A DNA stretch of 64,000 nt from Corynebacterium epidermidicanis. Its GTDB lineage: Bacteria; Actinomycetota; Actinomycetes; Mycobacteriales; Mycobacteriaceae. Shown here piece after piece: positions 56,619 to 64,000 of the stretch. The stretch lies in assembly GCF_001021025.1 (NCBI RefSeq), contig NZ_CP011541.1, forward strand, positions 2,294,001-2,358,000, in the 5' to 3' direction. The notes beneath the pieces are model-generated. The model was given only the letters and a program-made list of their open reading frames with translations. It was not told the origin of the DNA and did no database searches. Position 1 is the stretch's first letter. Each line of letters begins with the position of its first letter. Both the position numbers and the translations under genes were made by a program.

Positions 56619-57548
56619 CTATTCCAGGCCCTTATCGATCCGTCGCAAAATCACGCCTTCGCGCAATGCCCACGGGCAAATTTGGATCTGTTCCAAACCT
56701 AGTGCACGCATGCTAGCTTCCGCGACTAATGCACCAGCAACAATCTGGTGCGATCGGTCTGCGCTAATCCCCTCCAGCTCGGCGCGATCGGCTGCAGTCA
56801 TCCGCGAAATGAACGCGATCAACTGGCGTAAACCCGGCGCTGTAAGGGTACGAGTCACCCGGGGACCTGCGGAAGAAGGTGCAGCGCCAGTCAAGCGAGC
56901 CAGCGTCCGGAAGGTCTTCGAGGTGGCCACCGCCAAGTCGGCCGTGCCGGAGGCACGCAGTACGCGCGCTGGGTTCGCCAATTCCGCGTCGATGTAGTCG
57001 CGGAGAATATTAATCTTCTTGCGCTCAGGAGGATCAGTGTCAAACCACTGGTGTGTCAACCGACCCGCACCCAAGTCGAGCGAAAAAGCAGCATCTGGGG
57101 TCTCGTCGGTTCCGGTGGATAACTCCAAGGAGCCACCGCCGATGTCTAGGTTGATGATGCGCCCAGCAGACCAGCCGTACCAACGTCGTACCGCCAAGAA
57201 CGTCAGACGAGCTTCGTCTTCACCGGAGATCACCTCGAGGTGAACGCCAGTTTCCTTCTCAACGAGGTCGATGATCTGATCCCCATTCGTGGCCGAACGG
57301 ATCGCAGACGTCGCGAAAGGAATGAGCTCCTGACAGCCCAACTGATCGGCGAGTTCCCTCGCCTCTCCGACCGCTTTGACTAACTTACGGACACCCTTGT
57401 CATCAATGTTGCCCTCACCATCGAGGTGCTCAACAAGTCGCATGGTGGTCTTCCAATCGGACATCGGAGTTGGGTGTCCGCCCGCATGGGCATCGACGCC
57501 AACCAGATGAACCGTATTGCTTCCCACGTCCAATACACCTAATCGCAC
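56619..57548 (-). CDS. ppx: Exopolyphosphatase/Ppx-GppA family phosphatase
   Basis: 309 residues. Short (catalytic-domain-only) Ppx type that degrades polyphosphate. Motifs: GVLDVGSNTVHLVGVD (phosphate loop 1), INLDIGGGSLELS (phosphate loop 2) and the catalytic Glu in the region GEDEARL. GTG start; TACATT is 7 nt upstream. Divergent (34 bp) from the next gene. Confidence 0.94.
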   Translation of the reverse strand: MRLGVLDVGSNTVHLVGVDAHAGGHPTPMSDWKTTMRLVEHLDGEGNIDDKGVRKLVKAVGEARELADQLGCQELIPFATSAIRSATNGDQIIDLVEKETGVHLEVISGEDEARLTFLAVRRWYGWSAGRIINLDIGGGSLELSTGTDETPDAAFSLDLGAGRLTHQWFDTDPPERKKINILRDYIDAELANPARVLRASGTADLAVATSKTFRTLARLTGAAPSSAGPRVTRTLTAPGLRQLIAFISRMTAADRAELEGISADRSHQIVAGALVAEASMRALGLEQIQICPWALREGVILRRIDKGLE

Positions 57549-57582
57549 ACCTTCAAATGTAGACGGTCTACGCTAGCAAAGT

Positions 57583-58491
57583 GTGAATCCCCCTGTATTT
57601 CTCGGCTTTCCGGCGAATTCTCCGGCAGCGGCGTCGATAAGCGCAGGCGCCGAACTGGCCCCTGATTTTGCCCGGGACTGGTACGAATTCACCAACCCCA
57701 GCGACCCGCTACACACCATCGTGGTCGACCTGACCTGGCTCGAATCCCACTGGCACTGCACCTTCGGCACGCCTGCTTGCCACGGCATCGACGCGACGAA
57801 CCCCGCCGTGGGTTGCTGCGGCCACGGCGCCTTCCTAGTCGACGAACAAGACCGCGACCAGCTTGCCGACGCCGTTCGTCGCATGCCGCCACGCTTTTGG
57901 CAGCTCCGCCCAGTAAACCTCCCCGAGCACTTCGAGCCCGAAGAACTGGAACCTTGGCTCGAATGGGACGAACTCGACGACGAAGACGGCAACCCGGAAC
58001 CAGCGCTCAAAACCGTCGTCGTGGATGGGGCTTGCATTTTTGCTAATCGGCCCGGGCACCCAACCGGCGCGGGCTGCGCCCTCCACCAATGGGGAGCAGA
58101 CGCCGGTGAGGATCTAACGATCGTGAAACCGGAGGTGTGCTGGCAATTGCCGCTGCGTCGCCTTGAGGCCTACGAAGATCGCGCGGACGGCGTGGAAATC
58201 CTCCGCACCACAATTACCGAATACGATCGTCGGGGCTGGGGAAACGGCGGCGAAGACTTCGACTGGTACTGCACCACCGCGCCCGGATGCCACACGGCTT
58301 CGGCACCAATCTGGAAAACACTAGAAACCGAGCTGCGCGCTCTCATCGGCGACGAATGCTACGACATCGTCGCGCAGCACTGCGCCTCCCGAGCAGCAGC
58401 AAAAGCGCAGCTCCGTGGCAGTGGGGCTGACCCCTTTGCGACACACCCGGCCACCGCAGCGGGCCAACCGCGCAACTACGGTCAGTCCTAG
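57583..58491 (+). CDS. Cysteine-rich protein of unknown function
   Basis: 302 residues, no signal peptide. About 12 Cys and many His in clusters ([58 protein letters not shown]), as in proteins binding zinc or an iron-sulfur cluster. Unrecognised; similar genes occur next to the regX3/ppx region in other corynebacteria. GTG start; TACGCT lies 8 nt upstream, suggesting leaderless transcription. Its stop region overlaps regX3 by 4 bp (convergent). Confidence 0.75.
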   Translation: MNPPVFLGFPANSPAAASISAGAELAPDFARDWYEFTNPSDPLHTIVVDLTWLESHWHCTFGTPACHGIDATNPAVGCCGHGAFLVDEQDRDQLADAVRRMPPRFWQLRPVNLPEHFEPEELEPWLEWDELDDEDGNPEPALKTVVVDGACIFANRPGHPTGAGCALHQWGADAGEDLTIVKPEVCWQLPLRRLEAYEDRADGVEILRTTITEYDRRGWGNGGEDFDWYCTTAPGCHTASAPIWKTLETELRALIGDECYDIVAQHCASRAAAKAQLRGSGADPFATHPATAAGQPRNYGQS

Positions 58492-59177
58492 GCTTCGAAC
58501 TTATACCCCAAGCCTCGGACCGTAAGGAGCTGCTTCGGGCGCGAAGGCTCTAGCTCGATCTTGGAACGCAAACGCTTGACATGCACGTCGAGCGTCTTGG
58601 TGTCCCCCACGTAGTCCGCACCCCACACTCGATCAATGAGCTGACCTCGGGTGAGCACTCGGCCCGCATTACGCAACAGGTACTCAAGGAGGTCAAACTC
58701 CTTCAACGGCATAGGCACGTTAACCCCATCAACACTCACAGTGTGGCGTTCCACATCCATGCGAACCCGACCCCCAGTGAGGATCTGTTCGTCTTCATCT
58801 TCCATTACTTCCGGCTCCCCGCCACGGCGCAGCACCGCCCGGATGCGGGCGATGAGCTCGCGGGAGGAATACGGCTTGGTCACGTAGTCGTCGGCGCCCA
58901 GCTCCAGGCCAACCACCTTGTCGATCTCCGAATCCCTGGCCGTCACCATGATGATGGGCACCGAGGACACGCCACGGATCTGCTTGCACACGTCGGTGCC
59001 AGACATCCCTGGAAGCATGAGGTCAAGCAAGACGATGTCGAAATCGCTTCGCTCAAACTCCACCAACGCTTGCTGCCCATCGGCCGCCCAGGTGGTGTCG
59101 AAACCCTCTTTGCGCAGTAGGAACGCCAGTGGGTCCGCCAAAGATTCTTCGTCTTCGACAATCAGGATGCTCGTCAT
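58488..59177 (-). CDS. regX3: Response regulator RegX3
   Basis: 229 residues. Receiver domain with acidic pair ED at 8-10, phosphorylated Asp52 (LLDLMLPG) and Lys in VTKPYSS, then an OmpR/PhoB winged-helix domain (about 135-228) with [15 protein letters not shown]. In mycobacteria and corynebacteria RegX3 controls the phosphate-starvation response. It overlaps senX3 by 4 nt. Confidence 0.97.
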   Translation of the reverse strand: MTSILIVEDEESLADPLAFLLRKEGFDTTWAADGQQALVEFERSDFDIVLLDLMLPGMSGTDVCKQIRGVSSVPIIMVTARDSEIDKVVGLELGADDYVTKPYSSRELIARIRAVLRRGGEPEVMEDEDEQILTGGRVRMDVERHTVSVDGVNVPMPLKEFDLLEYLLRNAGRVLTRGQLIDRVWGADYVGDTKTLDVHVKRLRSKIELEPSRPKQLLTVRGLGYKFEA

Positions 59178-60410
59178 TGTGCTTTATTCCTTTCGCCGCG
59201 TTGGAGTACGCGACCATGCCTTGCTGTGGGTAATTCGGGAGCCAATTCGGGCGCATGGGGCACACCAGAATTGGGAGTATAAAGTGGCAATTCCAGCGTA
59301 AACGTTGACCCAGTGCCAAGCCTAGACCACAACTTGATCTCGCCACCGTGGTTTGCCGCCACGTGCTTGACAATAGCCAAACCTAGCCCAGTACCACCGG
59401 TCGTGCGCGATCTAGCCTTATCGACGCGGAAAAACCGCTCGAAAACGCGAGCCTGGTCGTCGGGAGCTATCCCGATACCTCGATCGGTGACGCGGATTTG
59501 GACCGTGTTTTCACCCGTAATCTTCTGAGTGATTGTCACTGGAGTTGAATCCGGCGAATAGTTAATTGCGTTGCTTATGAGGTTCGCCACTGCGGTGACT
59601 AGGAGCGAGTGGTCGCCGTTGACAAACTTGCCGGAACTGCGTCCAGAAGTGAGACGAATGTTGGCATTGTCAGCCGAGAGCTGCACGCGCGAAATAGCCT
59701 CATTGACCACATCATCAACGCTGATTGGTTCCATGTCTGGCAGCGCTTCAGCACCTTGCAGTTTCGACAAAGAGATCAGTTCGTTGATCATGTCTGCCAT
59801 GCGGTGCGCCTCTTTGTGCAGGCGCGCGCCGAAGTATTCCACCGAGTCTTGATCATCAGCCGACTCAAGTAGGGCTTCGGCGAGCAGCGCCATTGCCCCC
59901 CACCGGGGTCTTCAACTCGTGCGAAACATTTGCCACAAAATCACGCCTTGCCGATTCCATCCGGACGTTTTCGGATTCGTCGGTGGAATAAATCACCATA
60001 AAGCGACTATCTACCAGCGTGAGGGGCTTCACTACCGCCTGAATGGCAGTGACGCGCGACCCCGCTCTTCTCCTGGGAAGTTGGAGATCCACCGCACGGG
60101 TCTCCAGATCCTCGAAAACTTCCTCTACCACCCGCCACACCTGGTCATTGAGGGTGTGCTCATGCACAATCCCCATCTCGTGTGCACGACCGTTTGACAG
60201 GATCACCTCAGCGGCACGATCCACCACCACCATGCCCGTCGGTGAGCCCTGCATCGCCAGGTGTAATACCTGGCTGACGGTGGTGACTTCCGCGGTGGTG
60301 AGCGTGGCCGCGGCGCGCCGCCGTTTGACGCTCTTGCGCAGGAAATCTGCAGCCGGAAAAGCGAGCGCGGCACAAACCACGCCCGCTCCGAATGCGAGGG
60401 TCGCTGACAT
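59174..60410 (-). pseudogene. senX3: Sensor kinase SenX3, frameshifted
   Basis: Two frames together encode SenX3. The upstream one (60410 to about 59865; 181 codons) has one membrane segment (about 3-22), a PAS-like region and the histidine box [13 protein letters not shown] (His164). The downstream one begins at about 59893 with [11 protein letters not shown] and carries the HATPase domain. They join at a run of six G (59896-59901): with five G the frame would read [11 protein letters not shown], as in SenX3. The extra G breaks the gene two codons after the H-box. It may be a true mutation, a phase-variable site or an assembly error. Confidence 0.88.
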
Positions 60411-60452
60411 TTACGTGACGTTGATGGTCAGTAACTTAGTAATAACGGACAG

Positions 60453-61199
60453 TTACTTGCCACCCTGAGCTGCGACAGCAGCCGCGCCAGCGGCAGCCGC
60501 TTCTGGGTCCAAGTACGTGCCACCTGGGTTGAGCACCTGGCCATCTTCATCGAATTCGTACACCAGCGGAATGCCGGTTGGAATGTTGAGAGCCGCGATA
60601 TCTTCGTCGGAAATGCCGTCGAGATGCTTAACTAGCGCGCGCAGGGAGTTGCCGTGGGCTGCAACCATGACATTTTCGCCGTTCTTCAAGCGAGGCAAGA
60701 TTTCTTCTTCGAAGTAAGGCACGAATCGCTTCACCACGTCCAACAGGCACTCAGTCGCCGGGACCTTATCCAGGTTGGCGTAGCGAACGTCGCCGACCTG
60801 GGAGTACTCAGAATCATCGGCCAGGGCAGGTGGCGGGGTGTCATAGGAACGTCGCCAAGCCATGAACTGTTCTTCGCCGTACTTTTCCTTGGTTTCAGCC
60901 TTATTCAGGCCCTGAAGTGCGCCGTAGTGACGCTCGTTGAGGCGCCAGTCACGAACGACTGGGATCCAGTGGCGATCTGCTTCATTCAGCGCAATGTTGG
61001 CGGTGCGGATCGCGCGACGCAGCAAGGACGTGTAGAGCACATCCGGGAGAATGCCCTGTTCCTTCAGCATTTGTCCACCGCGCTTAGCCTCTGCTTCACC
61101 CTTTTCGGTCAGGTTGACATCAACCCAACCGGTGAATTGGTTAGAAGCATTCCACTCACTTTGTCCGTGGCGCAGCAAAATTAGCTTTCCAGTAGTCAT
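60453..61199 (-). CDS. gpmA: 2,3-bisphosphoglycerate-dependent phosphoglycerate mutase
   Basis: 248 residues, the usual length. Catalytic motif [18 protein letters not shown] near the N-terminus (phosphohistidine His), [24 protein letters not shown] and [14 protein letters not shown] with the second His. Start [12 protein letters not shown] at 61199; codons upstream (MDRM at 61208) are less likely. Glycolytic enzyme; order gpmA-senX3-regX3 is conserved. Confidence 0.97.
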   Translation of the reverse strand: MTTGKLILLRHGQSEWNASNQFTGWVDVNLTEKGEAEAKRGGQMLKEQGILPDVLYTSLLRRAIRTANIALNEADRHWIPVVRDWRLNERHYGALQGLNKAETKEKYGEEQFMAWRRSYDTPPPALADDSEYSQVGDVRYANLDKVPATECLLDVVKRFVPYFEEEILPRLKNGENVMVAAHGNSLRALVKHLDGISDEDIAALNIPTGIPLVYEFDEDGQVLNPGGTYLDPEAAAAGAAAVAAQGGK

Positions 61200-61267
61200 G
61201 CGATCCATTTTGCCAGCTTCCCATGCCTCCCGCTGGGCATTACCCACCTTTGACACCTCCTAATGGC

Positions 61268-62536
61268 TCACACCCCTTCGGCATGGCGCCGGAAACAAGG
61301 TTCTACTCCTTCGGAGACCAACACATCGTTGTATACCGAGACCAAGCGTTCTGCAGTGTTAGTCCACGAAAAGGCTGCAGCATGCTCCACCGCGTCCTCG
61401 CCCATCCGAATGCGCGTCTCATCATCGTCGAGCATTGCTTCTAGGGCATCGGCCCAGTCTGACGGGTCGTGGCCGTCGACAAGCGTGCCGGTCTCCCCCT
61501 CCGCCACCGCGATAGGCAAGCCGCCCACGCGCGCTGCTATCACGGGCGTTCCGGTAGCTTGTGCTTCCATTGCCACCAAGCCGAAGGATTCGTTGTAGCT
61601 CGGTACCGCAACTATGTCAGCTGCGCGGTATATAGTGACGAGTTCCTCTGGTGGTCGCGGATGCAGGAACCGAATATGCCGGTCAACCCCCAACTCCCGA
61701 GCCAGTTCAATATAGTGATCCGGCCGGGTAGATGCGCCAGAAGGACCACCACAGATGATCACACTCACATTGCGATATGGTTGGCGTCGCAATAGTTCGG
61801 CGACCGCGTGAATGAGCACGTCCGGGCCTTTAAACACCTGCAATCGGCCGACAAACGCCACCACCTTGGCATGTAGTGGAATTCCTAGATAGCGTCGTGA
61901 GCGTTCCGTAGCGCGATCACTACCGGGGTTGAACAGCTCAATGTCGACGCCCGGAGGCACCACGGCCACCTTGGTGACATCGGTGTCATAGTGAGTCACC
62001 AAGTCACGGCACTCCTCATGGGTATTAACCACCAACCGGTCCGCATTATCGACGATCTGCTGCTCACAAATCCGCCGAGCCTCCGACTCGGCGCTGTCAT
62101 GCGCCGCACGATGAGAATTCTTCACCGCCGCGAGAGTATGCGCGGTATGAACGAGCGGGACCTGCCAGACGTCGCGAAGCAGCCAACCCACCTGGCCGGA
62201 CAGCCAGTAGTGCGAATGCACCAGGTCGTAGGAGAGATCTTGGCACCTCGCGAACACCAAAATCCCACCCGCAAACGCTGCCAGCTGCGTGGAGAGATCC
62301 TCTTTTTCCAGACCTTCATAGGGCCCCGCCACCACGTTGATTACCCGCAGCCGGGGTGCGACCTCAACAACTTCCCCTTGGCTTGGACGCGTCGCCCGAG
62401 TGTAAACATCCACGTCGATGCCTTGCTCCGCCAACTTCTTCGCCGAGTTCAGCACATAGACATTCATGCCACCGGCATCACCCTGGCCCGGCTGCTGCAG
62501 CGGAGAGGTGTGCATGGAAATCATCGCGATACGCAT
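61268..62536 (-). CDS. mshA: D-inositol-3-phosphate glycosyltransferase (mycothiol synthesis)
   Basis: 422 residues, GT4 family. MshA transfers GlcNAc to inositol-3-phosphate, the first step of mycothiol synthesis. Motifs: [48 protein letters not shown] and [25 protein letters not shown], given here by parts [21 protein letters not shown] and [22 protein letters not shown] lies 7 nt before the ATG at 62536 (leaderless); a GTG 6 nt upstream is the alternative. Confidence 0.96.
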   Translation of the reverse strand: MRIAMISMHTSPLQQPGQGDAGGMNVYVLNSAKKLAEQGIDVDVYTRATRPSQGEVVEVAPRLRVINVVAGPYEGLEKEDLSTQLAAFAGGILVFARCQDLSYDLVHSHYWLSGQVGWLLRDVWQVPLVHTAHTLAAVKNSHRAAHDSAESEARRICEQQIVDNADRLVVNTHEECRDLVTHYDTDVTKVAVVPPGVDIELFNPGSDRATERSRRYLGIPLHAKVVAFVGRLQVFKGPDVLIHAVAELLRRQPYRNVSVIICGGPSGASTRPDHYIELARELGVDRHIRFLHPRPPEELVTIYRAADIVAVPSYNESFGLVAMEAQATGTPVIAARVGGLPIAVAEGETGTLVDGHDPSDWADALEAMLDDDETRIRMGEDAVEHAAAFSWTNTAERLVSVYNDVLVSEGVEPCFRRHAEGV

Positions 62537-62683
62537 AGCCACCAGTGTAATTGCGCTTTTCGACGCCCGTCACAGCAGACCTACCCCAAAAAGCTACGAA
62601 ATCAATAGGCATATACTAGCTATCGAAGAACATAACTTACGCAGACGTAACTAACATTCATCGAATCAGGAGCACAGTCTTTC

Positions 62684-64000
62684 ATGTCGGCAGCGGATAC
62701 CAAAGCATGGCTCAAGCACTACCCTGAGTGGGTTCCTCACAACCTGGATTACCGAAACCTCACGATCCTGGATGCCTACGACAACAATCTCGCCTTCAAC
62801 GCCGACCGAACCGCGTTGAACTTCTTCGGCCGGACCCAGACTTATGCTGAGCTCGATGCCCAAGTACGCCGCGCAGCAGCCGGCCTCCGTGCCTTCGGCG
62901 TCCGCCCCGGCGACCGCGTAGCCATCCTGCTACCCAACTGCCCACAACACATCATCGCCTTCTACGCCATCCTCAAACTCGGCGCCACCGTCGTCGAACA
63001 CAACCCCCTCTACACCGCACACGAACTCACCCACCCCTTCCAAGACCACGCAGCCCGCGTCGCCATCTGCTGGGACAAATCCGCACCCATGCTCGAAAAA
63101 CTCCGCGAAACCACCCCACTGGAGACGATTATTTCGGTGGATATGACGGAAGCGATGCCACGGCTGCAACGACTGGCCCTGCGCTTGCCGGTCCCGCAGC
63201 TGCGGAAGACTCGGGCCAAGTTAACTGGCGAGGCTCCCAACACCGTGCCTTGGGAAGTGCTGATCGGCTCCGCACTTGGTGGATCTGGTCGCGACATCGA
63301 AACCCCGGAGTCTGTCACTCCGGAGACCATCGCCCTGATTCTCTACACCTCCGGCACCACCGGTGCCCCCAAAGGCGCGCAGCTCAGCCACGGCAACATG
63401 ACCGCAAACATGATCCAAGGCAAACACTGGGTCCCCAACCTGGGCGAACAAAAAGAAGTCTTTTTGGCCGCGCTTCCGATGTTCCACGCCTACGGGCTGA
63501 CGATGGTCGCGCTGGAAGGCGTCTACTGCGGTGCCGAAATCGTCCTGCTACCAGCACCCGATATGAAGCTCATCATGCAAGTGATGAAGAAATACAAACC
63601 CACTTGGATCCCAGGCGTACCCGCACTGTACGAAAAGATCGTGGAAGCCGCGGTAGAAAGCAATTTGGACATCTCCTCCGTGCGCGCAGCCTTTTCTGGC
63701 GCGTCTTCACTGCCGGTATCGACGGTGGAGAAATGGGAACGCCTCACCGGCGGACGCCTCGTCGAAGGCTACGGCCTCACCGAATGCTCCCCCATCCTCG
63801 TCGGCAACCCCATGGACGGCAACCGACGCCCCGGCTACATCGGCATCCCCTTCCCCGACACCGACATCCGCATCGCCAACCCAGATAACCTCGACGAAGC
63901 CCAACCAGACGGCACCGAAGGCGAAGTACTCGCCCGCGGACCACAAGTCTTCAAAGGCTACCTCAACCAACCAGAAGCCACCGCCAACTCCTTCCACAAC
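62684..64000 (+). CDS. Fatty-acid-CoA ligase (5' part)
   Basis: The first 439 codons lie in the window, and the gene continues past the right edge. AMP-binding signature ILYTSGTTGAPKGA, then GYGLTECSP, both intact, so it belongs to the long-chain fatty acyl-CoA ligase (FadD) family that activates fatty acids with ATP and CoA. AGGAG lies 13 nt before the ATG; TATACT at about 62612 is a possible -10 box. Substrate chain length unknown. Confidence 0.9.
   Translation, partial: MSAADTKAWLKHYPEWVPHNLDYRNLTILDAYDNNLAFNADRTALNFFGRTQTYAELDAQVRRAAAGLRAFGVRPGDRVAILLPNCPQHIIAFYAILKLGATVVEHNPLYTAHELTHPFQDHAARVAICWDKSAPMLEKLRETTPLETIISVDMTEAMPRLQRLALRLPVPQLRKTRAKLTGEAPNTVPWEVLIGSALGGSGRDIETPESVTPETIALILYTSGTTGAPKGAQLSHGNMTANMIQGKHWVPNLGEQKEVFLAALPMFHAYGLTMVALEGVYCGAEIVLLPAPDMKLIMQVMKKYKPTWIPGVPALYEKIVEAAVESNLDISSVRAAFSGASSLPVSTVEKWERLTGGRLVEGYGLTECSPILVGNPMDGNRRPGYIGIPFPDTDIRIANPDNLDEAQPDGTEGEVLARGPQVFKGYLNQPEATANSFHN

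Larger units (their letters stand above)
8554..59426. repeat. Dispersed 10-mer CTTATCGACG (14 copies)
   Basis: Exact copies of CTTATCGACG start at 8554, 16938, 17982, 35885, 42477, 50810, 52198, 53475 and 59417 (plus strand) and at 15206, 21695, 25492, 42788 and 57632 (minus strand, as CGTCGATAAG). Most are followed by CC and preceded by G-C. Eight copies of CTTTTCGACG (9853, 25709, 33866, 45356, 46170, 49185, 55506, 62556) form a related variant. All counts are by eye and may be low. Confidence 0.7.

Overview
The window comes from a mycolic-acid actinobacterium of the genus Corynebacterium. Evidence: PorH/PorA-type mini-porin genes next to groEL, the glnX-glnH-pknG operon, mshA (mycothiol synthesis), the senX3-regX3 system, the actinobacterial proC-bldC-bS22 order, and many genes whose start codon lies 6-8 nt behind a TANNNT -10 box (leaderless transcription). 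No rRNA, tRNA, CRISPR array or transposase gene was seen. Most genes are conserved core genes.

Layout. 1-4.6 kb, minus strand: 5' part of a polyphosphate kinase 2, two tandem PorA-like peptides, PorH, an 850-bp spacer, and groEL behind a CIRCE-like operator. 4.6-7.1 kb: an M20 dipeptidase, two small secreted/membrane proteins and a stand-alone LeuA-type regulatory domain. 7.1-13.3 kb: a complete Mrp cation/proton antiporter operon (mrpA-C-D-E-F-G). 13.3-26.2 kb: a carboxylate-amine ligase, a LytR_C protein, a DUF3263 protein, peptide deformylase, Cg3035-type N-acetylglutamate synthase with an RGG-like head, an RDD protein, an HNH nuclease, exonuclease III, cardiolipin synthase, a Bcr/CflA transporter, a Na/Pi cotransporter, an ABC transporter and a Nudix hydrolase. 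26.3-31.1 kb: glnX-glnH-pknG, which senses amino acids and controls 2-oxoglutarate metabolism through the kinase PknG. A 27-residue peptide gene too short for routine gene calling follows at 31250.

31.4-52.3 kb is a long minus-strand haem and cytochrome c maturation locus: ccsB, resB, ccdA, a TlpA/ResA-like lipoprotein, a histidine phosphatase, hemL, hemY, hemE, a P-type-ATPase-like protein, two membrane proteins, hemB, hemD, hemC, hemA and a glutaredoxin-like protein. It makes haem by the glutamate route and delivers it to c-type cytochromes. It is interrupted between hemL and hemY by a plus-strand, AT-richer insertion (about 37.4-40.3 kb) that encodes a secreted LGFP-repeat protein with a C-terminal domain resembling RNase toxins, a small probable immunity gene and gene debris. 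52.4-64 kb: a HAD phosphatase, a 273-bp MITE-like element, bS22, bldC, proC, a membrane protein, ppx, a Cys-rich protein, regX3, a frameshifted senX3, gpmA, mshA and the 5' part of a fatty-acid-CoA ligase.

The strongest leads are: (1) the LGFP-toxin/immunity module inside the haem locus; (2) a full-length P-type ATPase in that locus that has lost its phosphorylated Asp and other catalytic motifs; (3) a 10-mer, CTTATCGACG, found at least 14 times in 64 kb against about 0.1 expected; (4) a one-base G-tract frameshift that splits senX3 right behind its histidine box; (5) the nested inverted-repeat element at 53575-53847; and (6) the 27-residue amphipathic peptide gene behind pknG.
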